Notes under the pieces: model-generated
Database searches by the model: none
What the model saw: only the letters and a program-made list of their open reading frames with translations
What the model was told of the DNA's origin: nothing
Translations under genes and position numbers: made by a program
Assembly: GCA_902554655.1 (NCBI GenBank)
Contig: CACDPE010000001.1
Span: 1-64,000, forward strand
Reading direction: 5' to 3'
DNA from: an uncultured Bacteroidota bacterium
GTDB taxonomy: Bacteria > Bacteroidota > Bacteroidia > Flavobacteriales > Flavobacteriaceae
DNA length: 64,000 nt
Part shown: positions 1 to 9,009 of the stretch, one piece after another
Layout: the number at the start of each line of letters is the position of its first letter
Numbering within the stretch: the first letter of the stretch is position 1

Positions 1-1233
1 TCTGAGCAAAATGGTTGTGCAATTATTGATGGTAGTGATAAATTTTTATTTCCAGGAATAATTGATGATCAGGTTCATTTTAGAGAACCGGGCTTGAGTC
101 ATAAAGGAACTATTTTTTCAGAATCTAGAGCGGCCGTTGCAGGTGGAGTAACCTCATATTTTGAGATGCCAAACACAAATCCTCAGACAACAACTATTGA
201 AAATTTGAAAAGTAAGTTTCAGATAGCAGCTAATAACTCATTAGCTAATTTTTCATTTATGTTTGGCGGTACAAACTCTAATCTAAGCGAGGTTAAAAAA
301 TTAGATTTTAATGAGATACCTGGAATTAAACTATTCCTTGGTTCATCAACTGGAGATATGCTAGTAGATGATTATAATGCTATAGAGGATATATTGAGAT
401 TTTCAAAAGTTCCTGTAGTTGTACATAGTGAGGATGAAGTTATAATTAAAAAAAACTTAAATAAATACTTAGAAAAATATGGAGATAATATTCCTATTGA
501 ATATCATCCAAAAATAAGATCTGAGGAAGCATGTCTTAAATCTACATTAAGGATTATTGATCTTGCAAAAAAATGTAATTCAAGATTACATGTATTTCAT
601 CTTTCTACAAAATCAGAGTCTAAACTTTTTGAAATACTTCCTCTGGAAAATAAAAATATAACAAGCGAAGTATGCATTCATCATTTATCATTTAATGACT
701 TAGACTATAAAGAAAAAGGAGCTCTTATTAAATGGAATCCTGCAGTCAAATCACAATTAGATCAAGATGCTCTTTGGGATGCTCTCAATTCAGGCAGAAT
801 TGATATTGTGGCAACTGACCATGCTCCACATACATTAAAAGAAAAACAAAATAATTATTTAAATTGTCCTAGTGGCGGTCCTTTGGTTCAACATTCTTTG
901 ATAGTTATGTATGAACATTATTTAAATAAAAAAATCACTTTGCAGAAAATTGTAGAAAAAATGTGTAATAACCCTGCTAAAATTTTTAAAATTAACAAAA
1001 GAGGTTATATCAAAGAGGGATATTATGCTGATCTTGTAATTCTAGATCCTAACAAAAAACAAATAATTGGTTCTAATAACATTTTGTATAAATGTGGATG
1101 GTCCCCGTTTGAGGGAAAAACTTTTAATTCTGTCATCACTCATACCTTTGTTAATGGACACCTTGCATTTAATAATGGTAATCTTGACGATTCTAAATTA
1201 GGTATGAAAATTAATTTTAATAATGAAAATTAA
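1..1233 (+). CDS. pyrC: Dihydroorotase, 5'-truncated by the window edge
   Basis: Cyclises N-carbamoyl-aspartate to dihydroorotate in pyrimidine synthesis, in the cytoplasm. The reading frame is open from base 1, so the ORF-track start at 94 is internal. The metal-site motif just upstream of it reads DDQVHFREPGL, followed by GGVTSYFEMPNTNP and the C-terminal ATDHAPH aspartate motif. About 410 residues are visible, so only the first few tens are missing. Gln replaces the first His of the usual HxH pair. As I recall, Bacteroidota dihydroorotases often carry DDQVHF, so I treat this as a lineage feature and not as damage. The stop overlaps the start of the next lipoprotein gene by 11 bp, suggesting cotranscription. 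Confidence 0.95.
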   Translation, partial: SEQNGCAIIDGSDKFLFPGIIDDQVHFREPGLSHKGTIFSESRAAVAGGVTSYFEMPNTNPQTTTIENLKSKFQIAANNSLANFSFMFGGTNSNLSEVKKLDFNEIPGIKLFLGSSTGDMLVDDYNAIEDILRFSKVPVVVHSEDEVIIKKNLNKYLEKYGDNIPIEYHPKIRSEEACLKSTLRIIDLAKKCNSRLHVFHLSTKSESKLFEILPLENKNITSEVCIHHLSFNDLDYKEKGALIKWNPAVKSQLDQDALWDALNSGRIDIVATDHAPHTLKEKQNNYLNCPSGGPLVQHSLIVMYEHYLNKKITLQKIVEKMCNNPAKIFKINKRGYIKEGYYADLVILDPNKKQIIGSNNILYKCGWSPFEGKTFNSVITHTFVNGHLAFNNGNLDDSKLGMKINFNNEN

Positions 1234-1555
1234 GTCAATAATTTTTGTGTTTATTATTTCAATTGGTTGTAATGAAAAATTACCTGAAAATATTATGGAT
1301 CAAAAAAAAATGATTGATTTCTTGTTTGATGTAAATTTAATAAATTCAAGCAGGGGATTTACAAATAAATCTAATAGTAATTATTTTTCAGTTAGAGATT
1401 CTAGTTTGTTTAATAAACATAAAATTGATTGTTTAACTTTTGTAAGAAGCAACGACTATTACACAAAAAACCCAAAACTTTACTTAAAAATTTATTCAGG
1501 ATTGGATCAAAAGTTAAAAACTTTAAAAGATTCATTAAATAATGCCATCAATTAA
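1223..1555 (+). CDS. DUF4296-type small lipoprotein
   Basis: A 110-residue protein with a hydrophobic N-terminus ending in a cysteine (IISIGC), read as a lipoprotein signal although the -3 residue is not ideal. After the lipid site come PENIMDQKKMIDFLFDVNLI and then a Tyr/Lys-rich segment with YYTKNPKLYLKIY. This pattern and the position behind pyrC match the DUF4296 family of Bacteroidota, whose function is unknown. It overlaps pyrC by 11 bp and precedes tyrS by about 20 bp, so it probably shares the pyrC transcript. Family assignment is by motif memory, not a search. Confidence 0.7.
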   Translation: MKIKSIIFVFIISIGCNEKLPENIMDQKKMIDFLFDVNLINSSRGFTNKSNSNYFSVRDSSLFNKHKIDCLTFVRSNDYYTKNPKLYLKIYSGLDQKLKTLKDSLNNAIN

Positions 1556-1574
1556 ATAAATTTGGGTAAAATCT

Positions 1575-2858
1575 ATGAATTTCATTGAAGAATTAAAATG
1601 GCGTGGTTTAGTACAAGATATTACTCCATCTTTTGAGGATGAAATAAGTAATAATATATGCGTTGGTTATATAGGATTTGATCCTACCTCTGATTCATTA
1701 CATATTGGAAGTTTAGTACAATTAATAATTTTAAAGCATTTTCAAAATTATGGTCATAAACCAATTATATTAATAGGTGGTGCTACAGGAATGATAGGAG
1801 ATCCCTCAGGAAAATCAAAAGAAAGAAATTTATTAAGTCAGGAAATTATAAATGAGAATATCAAATCACTGAAGGCTCAATTTTCTAAATTTTTAAATTT
1901 TGATGGTGTAAAAAATTCAGCTATAATTTTAAATAATTTTGATTGGTGTAACAAGTTAAACATTATTGAATTTTTTAGAGATTTTGGTAAAGCTCTTACC
2001 GTAAATTATATGATGTCTAAAGATTCTGTAAAAAAAAGACTTGGAATTGATAGCTCAGATGGAATGTCTTTCACAGAATTTACCTATCAATTATTTCAAG
2101 CATATGATTTTTATTATTTAAATGAAAAGCATGATTGTTCAATTCAAATGGGCGGTAGCGACCAATGGGGAAATATAACATCTGGTGTAGAATTAATAAG
2201 AAAAAAATCAGGAAAAAAGACTAATGCAATGACTTGCCCATTAATAACCAAAGTTGATGGTACAAAATTTGGCAAGACAGAAGAAGGAAATGTTTGGCTT
2301 GACAAAGACAAAACATCACCATATAAATTTTATCAATATTGGTTAAACTCTTCCGATGAAGATTCAAAAAAATACATTAAGATTTTTACTTTCGAATCTA
2401 GAGAATTTGTTGAGGAACTAATTGATCAACACCTCAAAGCTCCCCATGAAAGAATTCTTCAAAAATTTATTGCCTCTAAACTTACTAAAATGGTTCACTC
2501 TGAAAAAGATTTAGAAAAAGTCCTTAATGCTTCGAATATTTTATTTTCAAAAAATAAAGACTCAAGTTTTTCTGATATTGATGAAGAAACCTTTACTCAA
2601 GTTTTTGAAGGAGTTCCAACTAATTCAATTACTTATGATGAATATAATAAGTGTTCTTCTATTGATGAACTTTTAAAATTTTCTCCTTTGTTTAAATCTA
2701 AGTCTGATGTCTTTAGGAGCTTGAAAGAAAATTCTGTATCAATAAATAAAGAAAAAATTGATTCTAACAGAGATTTATCATCTATTGAATTAATTCACAG
2801 TAAATATTTAGTTGTTCAAAGAGGTAAAAAAAATTATTCTCTTTTAGTATTGGCTTAG
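1575..2858 (+). CDS. tyrS: Tyrosyl-tRNA synthetase
   Basis: Charges tRNA-Tyr with tyrosine in the cytoplasm. The class I signature HIGS lies at residues 43-46 and the second signature is KFGKT near residue 232, with GGSDQWGNI between them and an S4-like RNA-binding region at the C-terminus. Length (427 aa) is normal for the bacterial TyrRS family. The ATG start has no visible Shine-Dalgarno, as is usual here. Its 3' end overlaps the convergent LuxE-like gene by 15 bp. Confidence 0.97.
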   Translation: MNFIEELKWRGLVQDITPSFEDEISNNICVGYIGFDPTSDSLHIGSLVQLIILKHFQNYGHKPIILIGGATGMIGDPSGKSKERNLLSQEIINENIKSLKAQFSKFLNFDGVKNSAIILNNFDWCNKLNIIEFFRDFGKALTVNYMMSKDSVKKRLGIDSSDGMSFTEFTYQLFQAYDFYYLNEKHDCSIQMGGSDQWGNITSGVELIRKKSGKKTNAMTCPLITKVDGTKFGKTEEGNVWLDKDKTSPYKFYQYWLNSSDEDSKKYIKIFTFESREFVEELIDQHLKAPHERILQKFIASKLTKMVHSEKDLEKVLNASNILFSKNKDSSFSDIDEETFTQVFEGVPTNSITYDEYNKCSSIDELLKFSPLFKSKSDVFRSLKENSVSINKEKIDSNRDLSSIELIHSKYLVVQRGKKNYSLLVLA

Positions 2859-3815
2859 CATTTGGTTACATCCTCTTAAGTCAGATTCTTCCAAGCGTCC
2901 TAACAATTCAAATCCATTTTGTTTAATCAAGCCATAATCATCAGTGGCAATAAATGAACATGAATAAATGTTTGATAAATCAATAATATTAATTGGACCT
3001 CTACCAAAATTTGATAATTTGAATGGATCGTTAATATCTCTTATTAATAGTTTTTTTGTTTTAGGTGTTTTAAAATTCAAATCTGAATGAGAATAACTTT
3101 GAGACAAGAGCTCAGTCATACCATATTCAGAATTTATTTTTTTTGTACCAAAACCTGATGCAAATAATTTGTGAAGTTCTTTTTTTGAAATTTCTTTTCT
3201 CTTACCCTTCATGCCACCAGTTTCAATAATAGTAGCCTTTTTAAATGAAAAACTAGATTTTTCTAAAAGATCTAGCAATGCGTAAGAAAGACCATATATG
3301 ATGTATTTAATATTATTTTTTTCAAAAAATAAACTTTTATCATTTAGTTCATCAGCATTTTCACAGAAAGAACTTTCATTGTATACTGAGTTTTTTATTA
3401 AATAATCAATCATGTAAATAAGTGATGAATTTGGTTTTTCCATTGGTTTTGGGGTTACTCCTAAAAAAGCATAATTAGAAGAATTACCATAATGATTATT
3501 AAAACACAATTTTATACTTTTTTCATATAATTTAAGATCTGAAATATGATGATAACTTTCAGTTCCAGTTGTTCCACTACTTATAAATACTTTTTCTATT
3601 TCATTATTGGTAGATAATACTTTATTAGTCTTAAAAAAAGAAATTGGAAGAAATGGAATTTTATCTATCGAATTAATTGTTTCAACTTTTATATTTAATT
3701 GCTCACAATAGCTATTATATATTTTATTATTTTGAAATTGATACTTAAAAATTTCAAGAGCTATTGAGTCAAAATTTTTTGAATTTATTAAATCTATGTT
3801 GTCTAAATTTTTCAA
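2844..3815 (-). CDS. LuxE/PaaK-like acyl-protein synthetase domain protein
   Basis: A 323-residue adenylate-forming enzyme of the LuxE (acyl-protein synthetase) family. The nucleotide-binding signature FISSGTTGTESYHH lies near residue 78, followed by segments such as INSEYGMTELLSQSY that resemble the C-terminal acyl-activating core. No luxC, luxD or luciferase genes are nearby, so bioluminescence is not implied. An acyl-activating role in lipid or surface-glycan metabolism is possible but not shown. The only classical start in frame is TTG at 3815; an in-frame stop lies seven codons upstream and the next Met is far inside. Divergent from the two-component pair. Confidence 0.75.
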   Translation of the reverse strand: MKNLDNIDLINSKNFDSIALEIFKYQFQNNKIYNSYCEQLNIKVETINSIDKIPFLPISFFKTNKVLSTNNEIEKVFISSGTTGTESYHHISDLKLYEKSIKLCFNNHYGNSSNYAFLGVTPKPMEKPNSSLIYMIDYLIKNSVYNESSFCENADELNDKSLFFEKNNIKYIIYGLSYALLDLLEKSSFSFKKATIIETGGMKGKRKEISKKELHKLFASGFGTKKINSEYGMTELLSQSYSHSDLNFKTPKTKKLLIRDINDPFKLSNFGRGPINIIDLSNIYSCSFIATDDYGLIKQNGFELLGRLEESDLRGCNQMLSQY

Positions 3816-3874
3816 TATTAAGTTATTGTTAAGTTAACTACATTTTTATTTTTAATTTTTAACTTCACAAAATA

Positions 3875-4567
3875 ATGAAAAAATTACCTACAAAGATTTT
3901 AATTGTTGACGATGAACCTGATATTATTGAAATATTAAAGTATAATCTAGATAAGGAAGGATATGATGTAAAGTCAGCAAATAATGGTAAAAAAGCTATT
4001 GAAAAGGCAAAAAAATACATTCCTGATATTATTATTCTAGATGTTATGATGCCTGAAATGGATGGAATAGAAGCTTGTGAAGAGCTAAAAAAAATAAGTA
4101 AACTTTCCAATACAAGAATTATTTTTTTATCAGCAAGAGGTGAAGATTTTACTCAAATTGCTGCATTCGATGCAGGTGCGGATGATTATGTAACCAAACC
4201 AGTAAAACCAAAAATTTTAATAAAAAAAATCTCATCAATTTCAAAAAGGATTAATAATAATTTATCAAATGTTCTTGATCTAGGTGATATTAAAGTAGAT
4301 AAAGAATCTTATTTGATTACAATAAATAAAGAAGATATTTCTTTACCAAGAAAAGAATTTGAATTATTATATTTATTGGCATCTAAGCCAGGTAAAGTTT
4401 TTTCTCGTGATGAAATCATGGCTAAGGTTTGGGGTACACAAGTAATTGTTGGAGATAGAACAATTGATGTTCATATAAGAAAACTTAGGGAAAAAATTGG
4501 AGATAAATGTATCAAAACCGTAAAGGGTGTTGGATATAAATTCAAGCTAAATGTCAAGAAAAAATAA
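3875..4567 (+). CDS. OmpR/PhoB-family response regulator
   Basis: DNA-binding response regulator of 230 residues. The receiver domain has the acidic pair at D12-D13, the phospho-acceptor D56 in ILDVMMPEMDG and the conserved Lys in VTKPVKP. The C-terminal winged helix (about residues 130-225) ends in DVHIRKLREKIGDKCIKTVKGVGYKF, typical of trans_reg_C. Its stop overlaps the following kinase by 17 bp, so the two are translated together. The architecture resembles PhoB or RprY, but the sequence alone does not identify the signal or regulon. Confidence 0.95.
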   Translation: MKKLPTKILIVDDEPDIIEILKYNLDKEGYDVKSANNGKKAIEKAKKYIPDIIILDVMMPEMDGIEACEELKKISKLSNTRIIFLSARGEDFTQIAAFDAGADDYVTKPVKPKILIKKISSISKRINNNLSNVLDLGDIKVDKESYLITINKEDISLPRKEFELLYLLASKPGKVFSRDEIMAKVWGTQVIVGDRTIDVHIRKLREKIGDKCIKTVKGVGYKFKLNVKKK

Positions 4568-5582
4568 ATTAAGAATACAAATTGCTCTGTTTTCTTTAAT
4601 TGTTTCTTCTGTTTTTACCATTCTTATAAGTTTTTTTATTAAAGAATTTAATCTACTAAAACCTCTATTTTTATCTTTTACTCTTTTAGCTACTGTTATC
4701 ATTTACTTATCGTTAAGTTTTTTTGTCAAGTATTTTTTAAATAGAAGGATAAAAGAAATTTCTAATCAACTTTTTTCTCAAGACTTAAATCTGAATAAAA
4801 CTATTACTACAGACATGGATGATTTAATTGATCAAATAAAACAATTTGATGATAAAAGAAAAATTGAATTAAGTGAAATGCGAGAGCAAGAAACTTTTAG
4901 GAGAGAATTTATTGGAAATCTAGCACACGAATTAAAAACACCTCTTTTCACAAGTCAGAGTTATATCCTTACCCTACTTGATGGAGCACTTGATGATAAA
5001 TCTGTAAATAAGAAATATTTAAAAATTGCTGGAAAATCTATTGAAAGACTAAACCTAATTGTTAAAGATTTAGATTTTATTACCAAATTAGAAACAGGCG
5101 ATAGCAACTTAAGAAAATCTAATTTTGATGTTGTTGATTTAATAAATAACTCAATTGAAATGCTTGAAATAAGTGCAAAAAAAAAGAATATTAAATTGAT
5201 GATTGAACATGAAAATAATCCTCCCATTAATGTTCATGCCGACAAAGAAAAAATAGAGCAAGTAATAATAAATTTGATAGAAAACTCAATTAAATATGGA
5301 AGAGAAAATGGAACAACAGAGATTGTTGTACAGGATTTAGTTGAAAATAAAATAATTGTTAGAGTTACAGATAATGGAATAGGAGTTAAAGAAAATCATA
5401 TAGATAGATTGTTTGAAAGATTTTACAGGGTTGATCAAAGTGGAAGTAGATCTAGTGGCGGTTCTGGATTGGGTCTAGCTATAGTAAAACATATAGTTGA
5501 TGCTCATGATGAAAAAATTTATGTTGAAAGCGATTTTGGAATTGGTTCTGAATTCTCATTTACAATTGATAAATCAAAATAA
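4551..5582 (+). CDS. Membrane sensor histidine kinase
   Basis: Partner of the preceding response regulator. Two hydrophobic segments (about residues 8-30 and 38-62) anchor it in the inner membrane with almost no periplasmic loop, so it may sense the membrane or an accessory protein. The phospho-acceptor H126 sits in GNLAHELKTPL; the ATPase boxes follow as NLIENSIKYG (N), VTDNGIGV (G1), LFERFYRVDQ (F) and GGSGLGLAIV (G2). No HAMP or PAS domain is obvious. PhoR-like in general layout. The stop is 24 bp before trmB. Confidence 0.95.
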   Translation: MSRKNKLRIQIALFSLIVSSVFTILISFFIKEFNLLKPLFLSFTLLATVIIYLSLSFFVKYFLNRRIKEISNQLFSQDLNLNKTITTDMDDLIDQIKQFDDKRKIELSEMREQETFRREFIGNLAHELKTPLFTSQSYILTLLDGALDDKSVNKKYLKIAGKSIERLNLIVKDLDFITKLETGDSNLRKSNFDVVDLINNSIEMLEISAKKKNIKLMIEHENNPPINVHADKEKIEQVIINLIENSIKYGRENGTTEIVVQDLVENKIIVRVTDNGIGVKENHIDRLFERFYRVDQSGSRSSGGSGLGLAIVKHIVDAHDEKIYVESDFGIGSEFSFTIDKSK

Positions 5583-5606
5583 TTAAATTTACCAAAAACA
5601 ATTTTT

Positions 5607-6278
5607 TTGGGTAGTAAAAACAAATTAAAAAGATTTAAAGAAAATTTATCTTTCAGTAATCTTTTTCAACCTTCAAGATCAGAGTTATTAGCTAACTCCT
5701 TTAAGTATAAAGGTTTATGGAGTGATTATTTTAAGAACAATAATCCAATAGTATTAGAGCTTGGTTGTGGAAAAGGTGAATACACATGCTCACTAGCCGA
5801 AAAATATCCAAACAAGAATTTTATAGGGTTGGACATAAAAGGAGCAAGGATTTGGAGTGGAGCAAAATATGCTTTTGTTAATTCTATTAAAAATGCTTGC
5901 TTTATAAGAGCTCAAATTGAATTAATTGAATTTTTATTTTTTGAAAATGAAGTTTCAGAAGTATGGATTACATTTCCAGATCCACAAATTAAAATTCAAA
6001 GACAAAAACATAGATTGACGAATATAAATTTTTTAAATAGCTACAAAAAAATAATTAGACCTAAAGGAATTATCCATCTTAAAACTGATAGTGAGTTTTT
6101 ACATGGATATACCCTTGGATTAATTGAAGCACTAAATCTTAAATTAATAAAATCAAATCATGATATATATTTAAATTATAATGCTCCTGAGGAAGTAACA
6201 AATATTAAAACTCACTATGAAAACATATTTTTGGAAAAAAATAAGAGAATAACCTATTTATCTTTTCAAATAAAATGA
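5607..6278 (+). CDS. trmB: tRNA (guanine-N7)-methyltransferase, TTG start
   Basis: Methylates G46 of tRNAs using S-adenosylmethionine. The SAM-binding motif LELGCGKGEYTC lies near residue 50, followed by FIGLDIKGARIWSGAK and the TrmB catalytic segment WITFPDPQIKIQRQKHRL. The start is TTG at 5607: no ATG exists upstream in frame, and the N-terminus GSKNKLKRFKEN matches where Bacteroidota TrmB proteins begin. The stop overlaps the next start by 4 bp. Confidence 0.93.
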   Translation: MGSKNKLKRFKENLSFSNLFQPSRSELLANSFKYKGLWSDYFKNNNPIVLELGCGKGEYTCSLAEKYPNKNFIGLDIKGARIWSGAKYAFVNSIKNACFIRAQIELIEFLFFENEVSEVWITFPDPQIKIQRQKHRLTNINFLNSYKKIIRPKGIIHLKTDSEFLHGYTLGLIEALNLKLIKSNHDIYLNYNAPEEVTNIKTHYENIFLEKNKRITYLSFQIK

Positions 6279-6595
6279 AAGAACAATCTTTTTTTGAAAG
6301 AGTTTATAAAGTAGTGAAAAAAATTCCCGCAGGAAAAGTAACAACCTATGGAGCAATTGCAAAGTTTTTGGGATCTCCGAGTTCATCAAGAACTGTAGGA
6401 TGGGCAATGAATGCGTCACATGATAATAAAAATATTCCTGCTCACAGAGTAGTCAATAGAAATGGTGTATTAACAGGTAAACACCACTTTTACGGAACTG
6501 ACTTAATGGAACAATTATTGAACAATGAAGGTATTGAAGTTAAAAACAATACAATTATTAATTTCAAAAATCATTTTTGGGATCCTAATAGTTAA
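6275..6595 (+). CDS. Alkyltransferase-like (ATL) protein, MGMT family
   Basis: A 106-residue MGMT C-terminal-domain protein. It keeps the Tyr turn (VTTYG), the arginine-finger segment (SSSRTVGWAMNAS) and the DNA-lesion pocket, but the alkyl-acceptor Cys of the usual PCHRV motif is Ala (IPAHRVV, residue 56). Established knowledge: Cys-less ATL proteins bind O6-alkylguanine and hand it to nucleotide excision repair. It should therefore bind lesions without repairing them. Starts inside the trmB stop (ATGA overlap). Confidence 0.88.
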   Translation: MKEQSFFERVYKVVKKIPAGKVTTYGAIAKFLGSPSSSRTVGWAMNASHDNKNIPAHRVVNRNGVLTGKHHFYGTDLMEQLLNNEGIEVKNNTIINFKNHFWDPNS

Positions 6596-6631
6596 ATTTT
6601 TAATGATTCATTAAATTTGCTTTAGTTGTTT

Positions 6632-7723
6632 ATGTCAAAACAAATTTTTAGTAAGGAGAAGATTAAAGAACTCATAAATGAGGTTAATACATCTTTTGAA
6701 ATTGTTAATATCAATAAATTCTCAAATGATATTACTATTGACTTGTTAATTGAAAATTTCACTCACAAATCAAAATCTGAAGCAAGAAATAATATTACTG
6801 AAGTTTTGTCTAAAAATTTTGATTCAACCTTAAATTTTAAAATCAACTTCAAACCTAAGTTTGTCAACAAAGAGGATTCAAATAAATTAAATAATATAAA
6901 AAATATCATTGCCATTTCATCCGCAAAAGGAGGTGTAGGTAAATCTACTGTGACTGCCAATATTGCTGTGACTTTATCCAAAATGGGTTTTAAAGTAGGA
7001 ATACTTGATGCTGATATTTATGGACCATCTATGCATATCATGTTCGATCTTGTTGGAAGAAAGCCTTTGGCTGTTGATGTTGATGGAAAATCTAAAATGA
7101 AACCTTTAGAAAGTTATGGAGTAAAAATTTTATCAATCGGTTTTTTTACATCAATGGATCAGGCAGTTATTTGGCGAGGTCCAATGGCAACAAAAGCTCT
7201 TGATCAATTAATTTTTGATTCTGATTGGAAAGAGTTAGATTTCCTATTAATTGATTTACCACCAGGCACTGGAGATATTCATTTAAGCATAGTCCAAAAA
7301 CTTTCTGTAAATGGATCTATAGTTGTTAGTACACCACAAATAATTGCAATGGCTGATGCAAGAAAAGGAATTTCGATGTATAGACAACAAAATATAAATA
7401 TTCCTGTTCTAGGTTTAATTGAAAACATGTCTTACTTTAATCCCCCAGATGATAAAAAGAAAAAGTATTATATCTTTGGAAAAGATGGAGTGAAGAATCT
7501 CTCTGAGGATTTTGATATACCATTTATTGGTGAAGTACCAATTATTCAAGGCCTAAGAGAATCTGGTGACATCGGTAGGCCAGGAGCATTGCAAGAAGAT
7601 ACTGAGCTGAGTAGAGTGTTTGAGGATATTACAAGGAAGTTGATAATTAATTTAACTGAAAGAAATACTAATTTGCCGCCAACAGAAATTGTTAAAATTA
7701 AAACTATGGCTGGTTGTTCATAA
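6632..7723 (+). CDS. Mrp/ApbC-type P-loop ATPase, iron-sulfur carrier family
   Basis: ParA-like scaffold ATPase used in Fe-S cluster delivery. A short N-terminal DUF59-like domain (about residues 5-75) precedes the deviant Walker A SSAKGGVGKST near residue 96, with DADIYGPSMH and LIDLPPGTGD downstream. The CxxC pair of many Mrp proteins is absent at the usual place (ENMSYFNPPDDKKKKYYIFG); I recall this as common in Bacteroidota versions. I use the ATG at 6632 and not the TTG at 6626. It sits directly before a NifU-domain gene, which supports the Fe-S role. Confidence 0.9.
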   Translation: MSKQIFSKEKIKELINEVNTSFEIVNINKFSNDITIDLLIENFTHKSKSEARNNITEVLSKNFDSTLNFKINFKPKFVNKEDSNKLNNIKNIIAISSAKGGVGKSTVTANIAVTLSKMGFKVGILDADIYGPSMHIMFDLVGRKPLAVDVDGKSKMKPLESYGVKILSIGFFTSMDQAVIWRGPMATKALDQLIFDSDWKELDFLLIDLPPGTGDIHLSIVQKLSVNGSIVVSTPQIIAMADARKGISMYRQQNINIPVLGLIENMSYFNPPDDKKKKYYIFGKDGVKNLSEDFDIPFIGEVPIIQGLRESGDIGRPGALQEDTELSRVFEDITRKLIINLTERNTNLPPTEIVKIKTMAGCS

Positions 7724-7725
7724 TT

Positions 7726-7956
7726 ATGAATAAGAAATTGACTGAAATTGAAAGAGCATTAGATGAAATAAGACCATTTCTGCAAGGCGATGGAGGAAAT
7801 ATTGAGCTTGTCTCATTTGAAAATGACACTGTAAAAGTTAGGTTATTAGGTAATTGTATTGGATGCTCAGTCAACCAAATGACATTGAAAAATGGTGTGG
7901 AGATGACAATAAAGAAATATGTTCCTACTATTAAGGAAGTGATTAACGTTGAATGA
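7726..7956 (+). CDS. NifU C-terminal-domain Fe-S scaffold protein
   Basis: A 76-residue protein made only of the NifU/Nfu C-terminal domain, which holds a cluster on a CxxC pair (GNCIGCSVNQMTLKNGVE). Upstream segments IRPFLQGDGGNIELV fit the family. The ORF-track start at 7714 is a TTG inside mrp; ATG 7726, two bases after the mrp stop, is the likely start. It lies between mrp and a ferredoxin-NADP reductase, so the three genes plausibly serve Fe-S assembly and electron supply. Confidence 0.93.
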   Translation: MNKKLTEIERALDEIRPFLQGDGGNIELVSFENDTVKVRLLGNCIGCSVNQMTLKNGVEMTIKKYVPTIKEVINVE

Positions 7957-9002
7957 TAAATACTGATATTTTAATAATTGGCGCTGGCCCAACTGGACTT
8001 TTTACGGTATTTGAGGCAGGATTACTCGGAATGAAGTGTCATATTATTGACTCTCTTGGAAAACCTGGTGGACAATGTTCAGAAATATATCCCAAAAAAC
8101 CTATATATGATATTCCTGCTCATCCTGAAATTTTAGCTGGTGATCTGATTAATAATTTGTTAAAACAAATAAAGCCTTTCAATCCAACTTATTCTCTTGG
8201 TCAAACTGCTGAAAAATTAGAAAAAGTTGATGATGGCTTTATTGTAACAACTAACAAGGGTATTGTAATAAAAGGAAAAGTTTTAGCAATTGCAGGTGGA
8301 TTAGGTAATTTTGAGCCTAGAAAACCTTCCATTGATAACATTCTAAAATTTGAAGATAAAGGCTTACAATACAAAATAATTGAAAAAAAAATCTTCAAGG
8401 GTAAAAAAGTTGTCATTTCCGGAGGTGGAGATTCAGCTCTTGACTGGACTATTGAGTTATCGAAAATTGCAAAGAAAGTTACACTCATTCACAGAAGAAA
8501 CCAATTTAGAGGTGCTGTTGATTCAGCAAATCAAATTCAAAAACTAAAGGATGAAGGAGTTATTGATGTTATAACTCCTGCTACTTTATTAAAAATTAAT
8601 GGTGATGATCATGTTAAAAATGTTGAATTAAATCATAATGAATCTAAGTTGAAAATTGATACAGATTTTATTATTCCACTTTATGGTCTTGTTCCAAAAA
8701 TGGATGTGTTTAAAGAGTGGGGCTTGAATATTGATAAAAATGCTATAGTTGTTAATAATTCTAAGGATTACAGTACAAATATTAAAGGTATTTATGCTAT
8801 AGGAGATATAAATACATATCCAGGTAAATTAAAACTCATATTATCAGGCTTTCACGAAGCTGCAGTTATGTGTCATAGTGCTTACAGTTTAATTAATCCT
8901 GAAAAAAAGAATACATTAAAGTATACAACAATTTCTGGTGTAAAAGGTTTTGATGGATCTGTTAAAAAAGCAAAAAAAATTGAAATTAATTCAATAAGGT
9001 AG
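7953..9002 (+). CDS. Ferredoxin-NADP reductase, thioredoxin-reductase-like type
   Basis: Flavoprotein of 349 residues transferring electrons between NADPH and ferredoxin or flavodoxin. An FAD dinucleotide motif GAGPTGLF lies at residues 9-16 and a second, NADPH-binding motif (VVISGGGDSALDW) is near residue 155; GIYAIGDI closes the FAD site. There is no redox CxxC, which separates it from true thioredoxin reductase and fits the YumC-type FNR family. It overlaps the NifU-domain gene by ATGA and is 7 bp before mvaD. Confidence 0.9.
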   Translation: MINTDILIIGAGPTGLFTVFEAGLLGMKCHIIDSLGKPGGQCSEIYPKKPIYDIPAHPEILAGDLINNLLKQIKPFNPTYSLGQTAEKLEKVDDGFIVTTNKGIVIKGKVLAIAGGLGNFEPRKPSIDNILKFEDKGLQYKIIEKKIFKGKKVVISGGGDSALDWTIELSKIAKKVTLIHRRNQFRGAVDSANQIQKLKDEGVIDVITPATLLKINGDDHVKNVELNHNESKLKIDTDFIIPLYGLVPKMDVFKEWGLNIDKNAIVVNNSKDYSTNIKGIYAIGDINTYPGKLKLILSGFHEAAVMCHSAYSLINPEKKNTLKYTTISGVKGFDGSVKKAKKIEINSIR

Positions 9003-9009
9003 ACTAATA

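Noticed and set aside
5-93. Treating pyrC as starting at the Met at base 94
   Set aside because: The frame is open upstream and holds the metal-binding motif DDQVHFREPG, so the gene is simply cut by the window edge.
3825-3840. Palindrome GTTAAGTTAAC between the LuxE-like gene and the response regulator as a possible operator
   Set aside because: Short, AT-rich and single; too easy to arise by chance without a second copy or comparative support.
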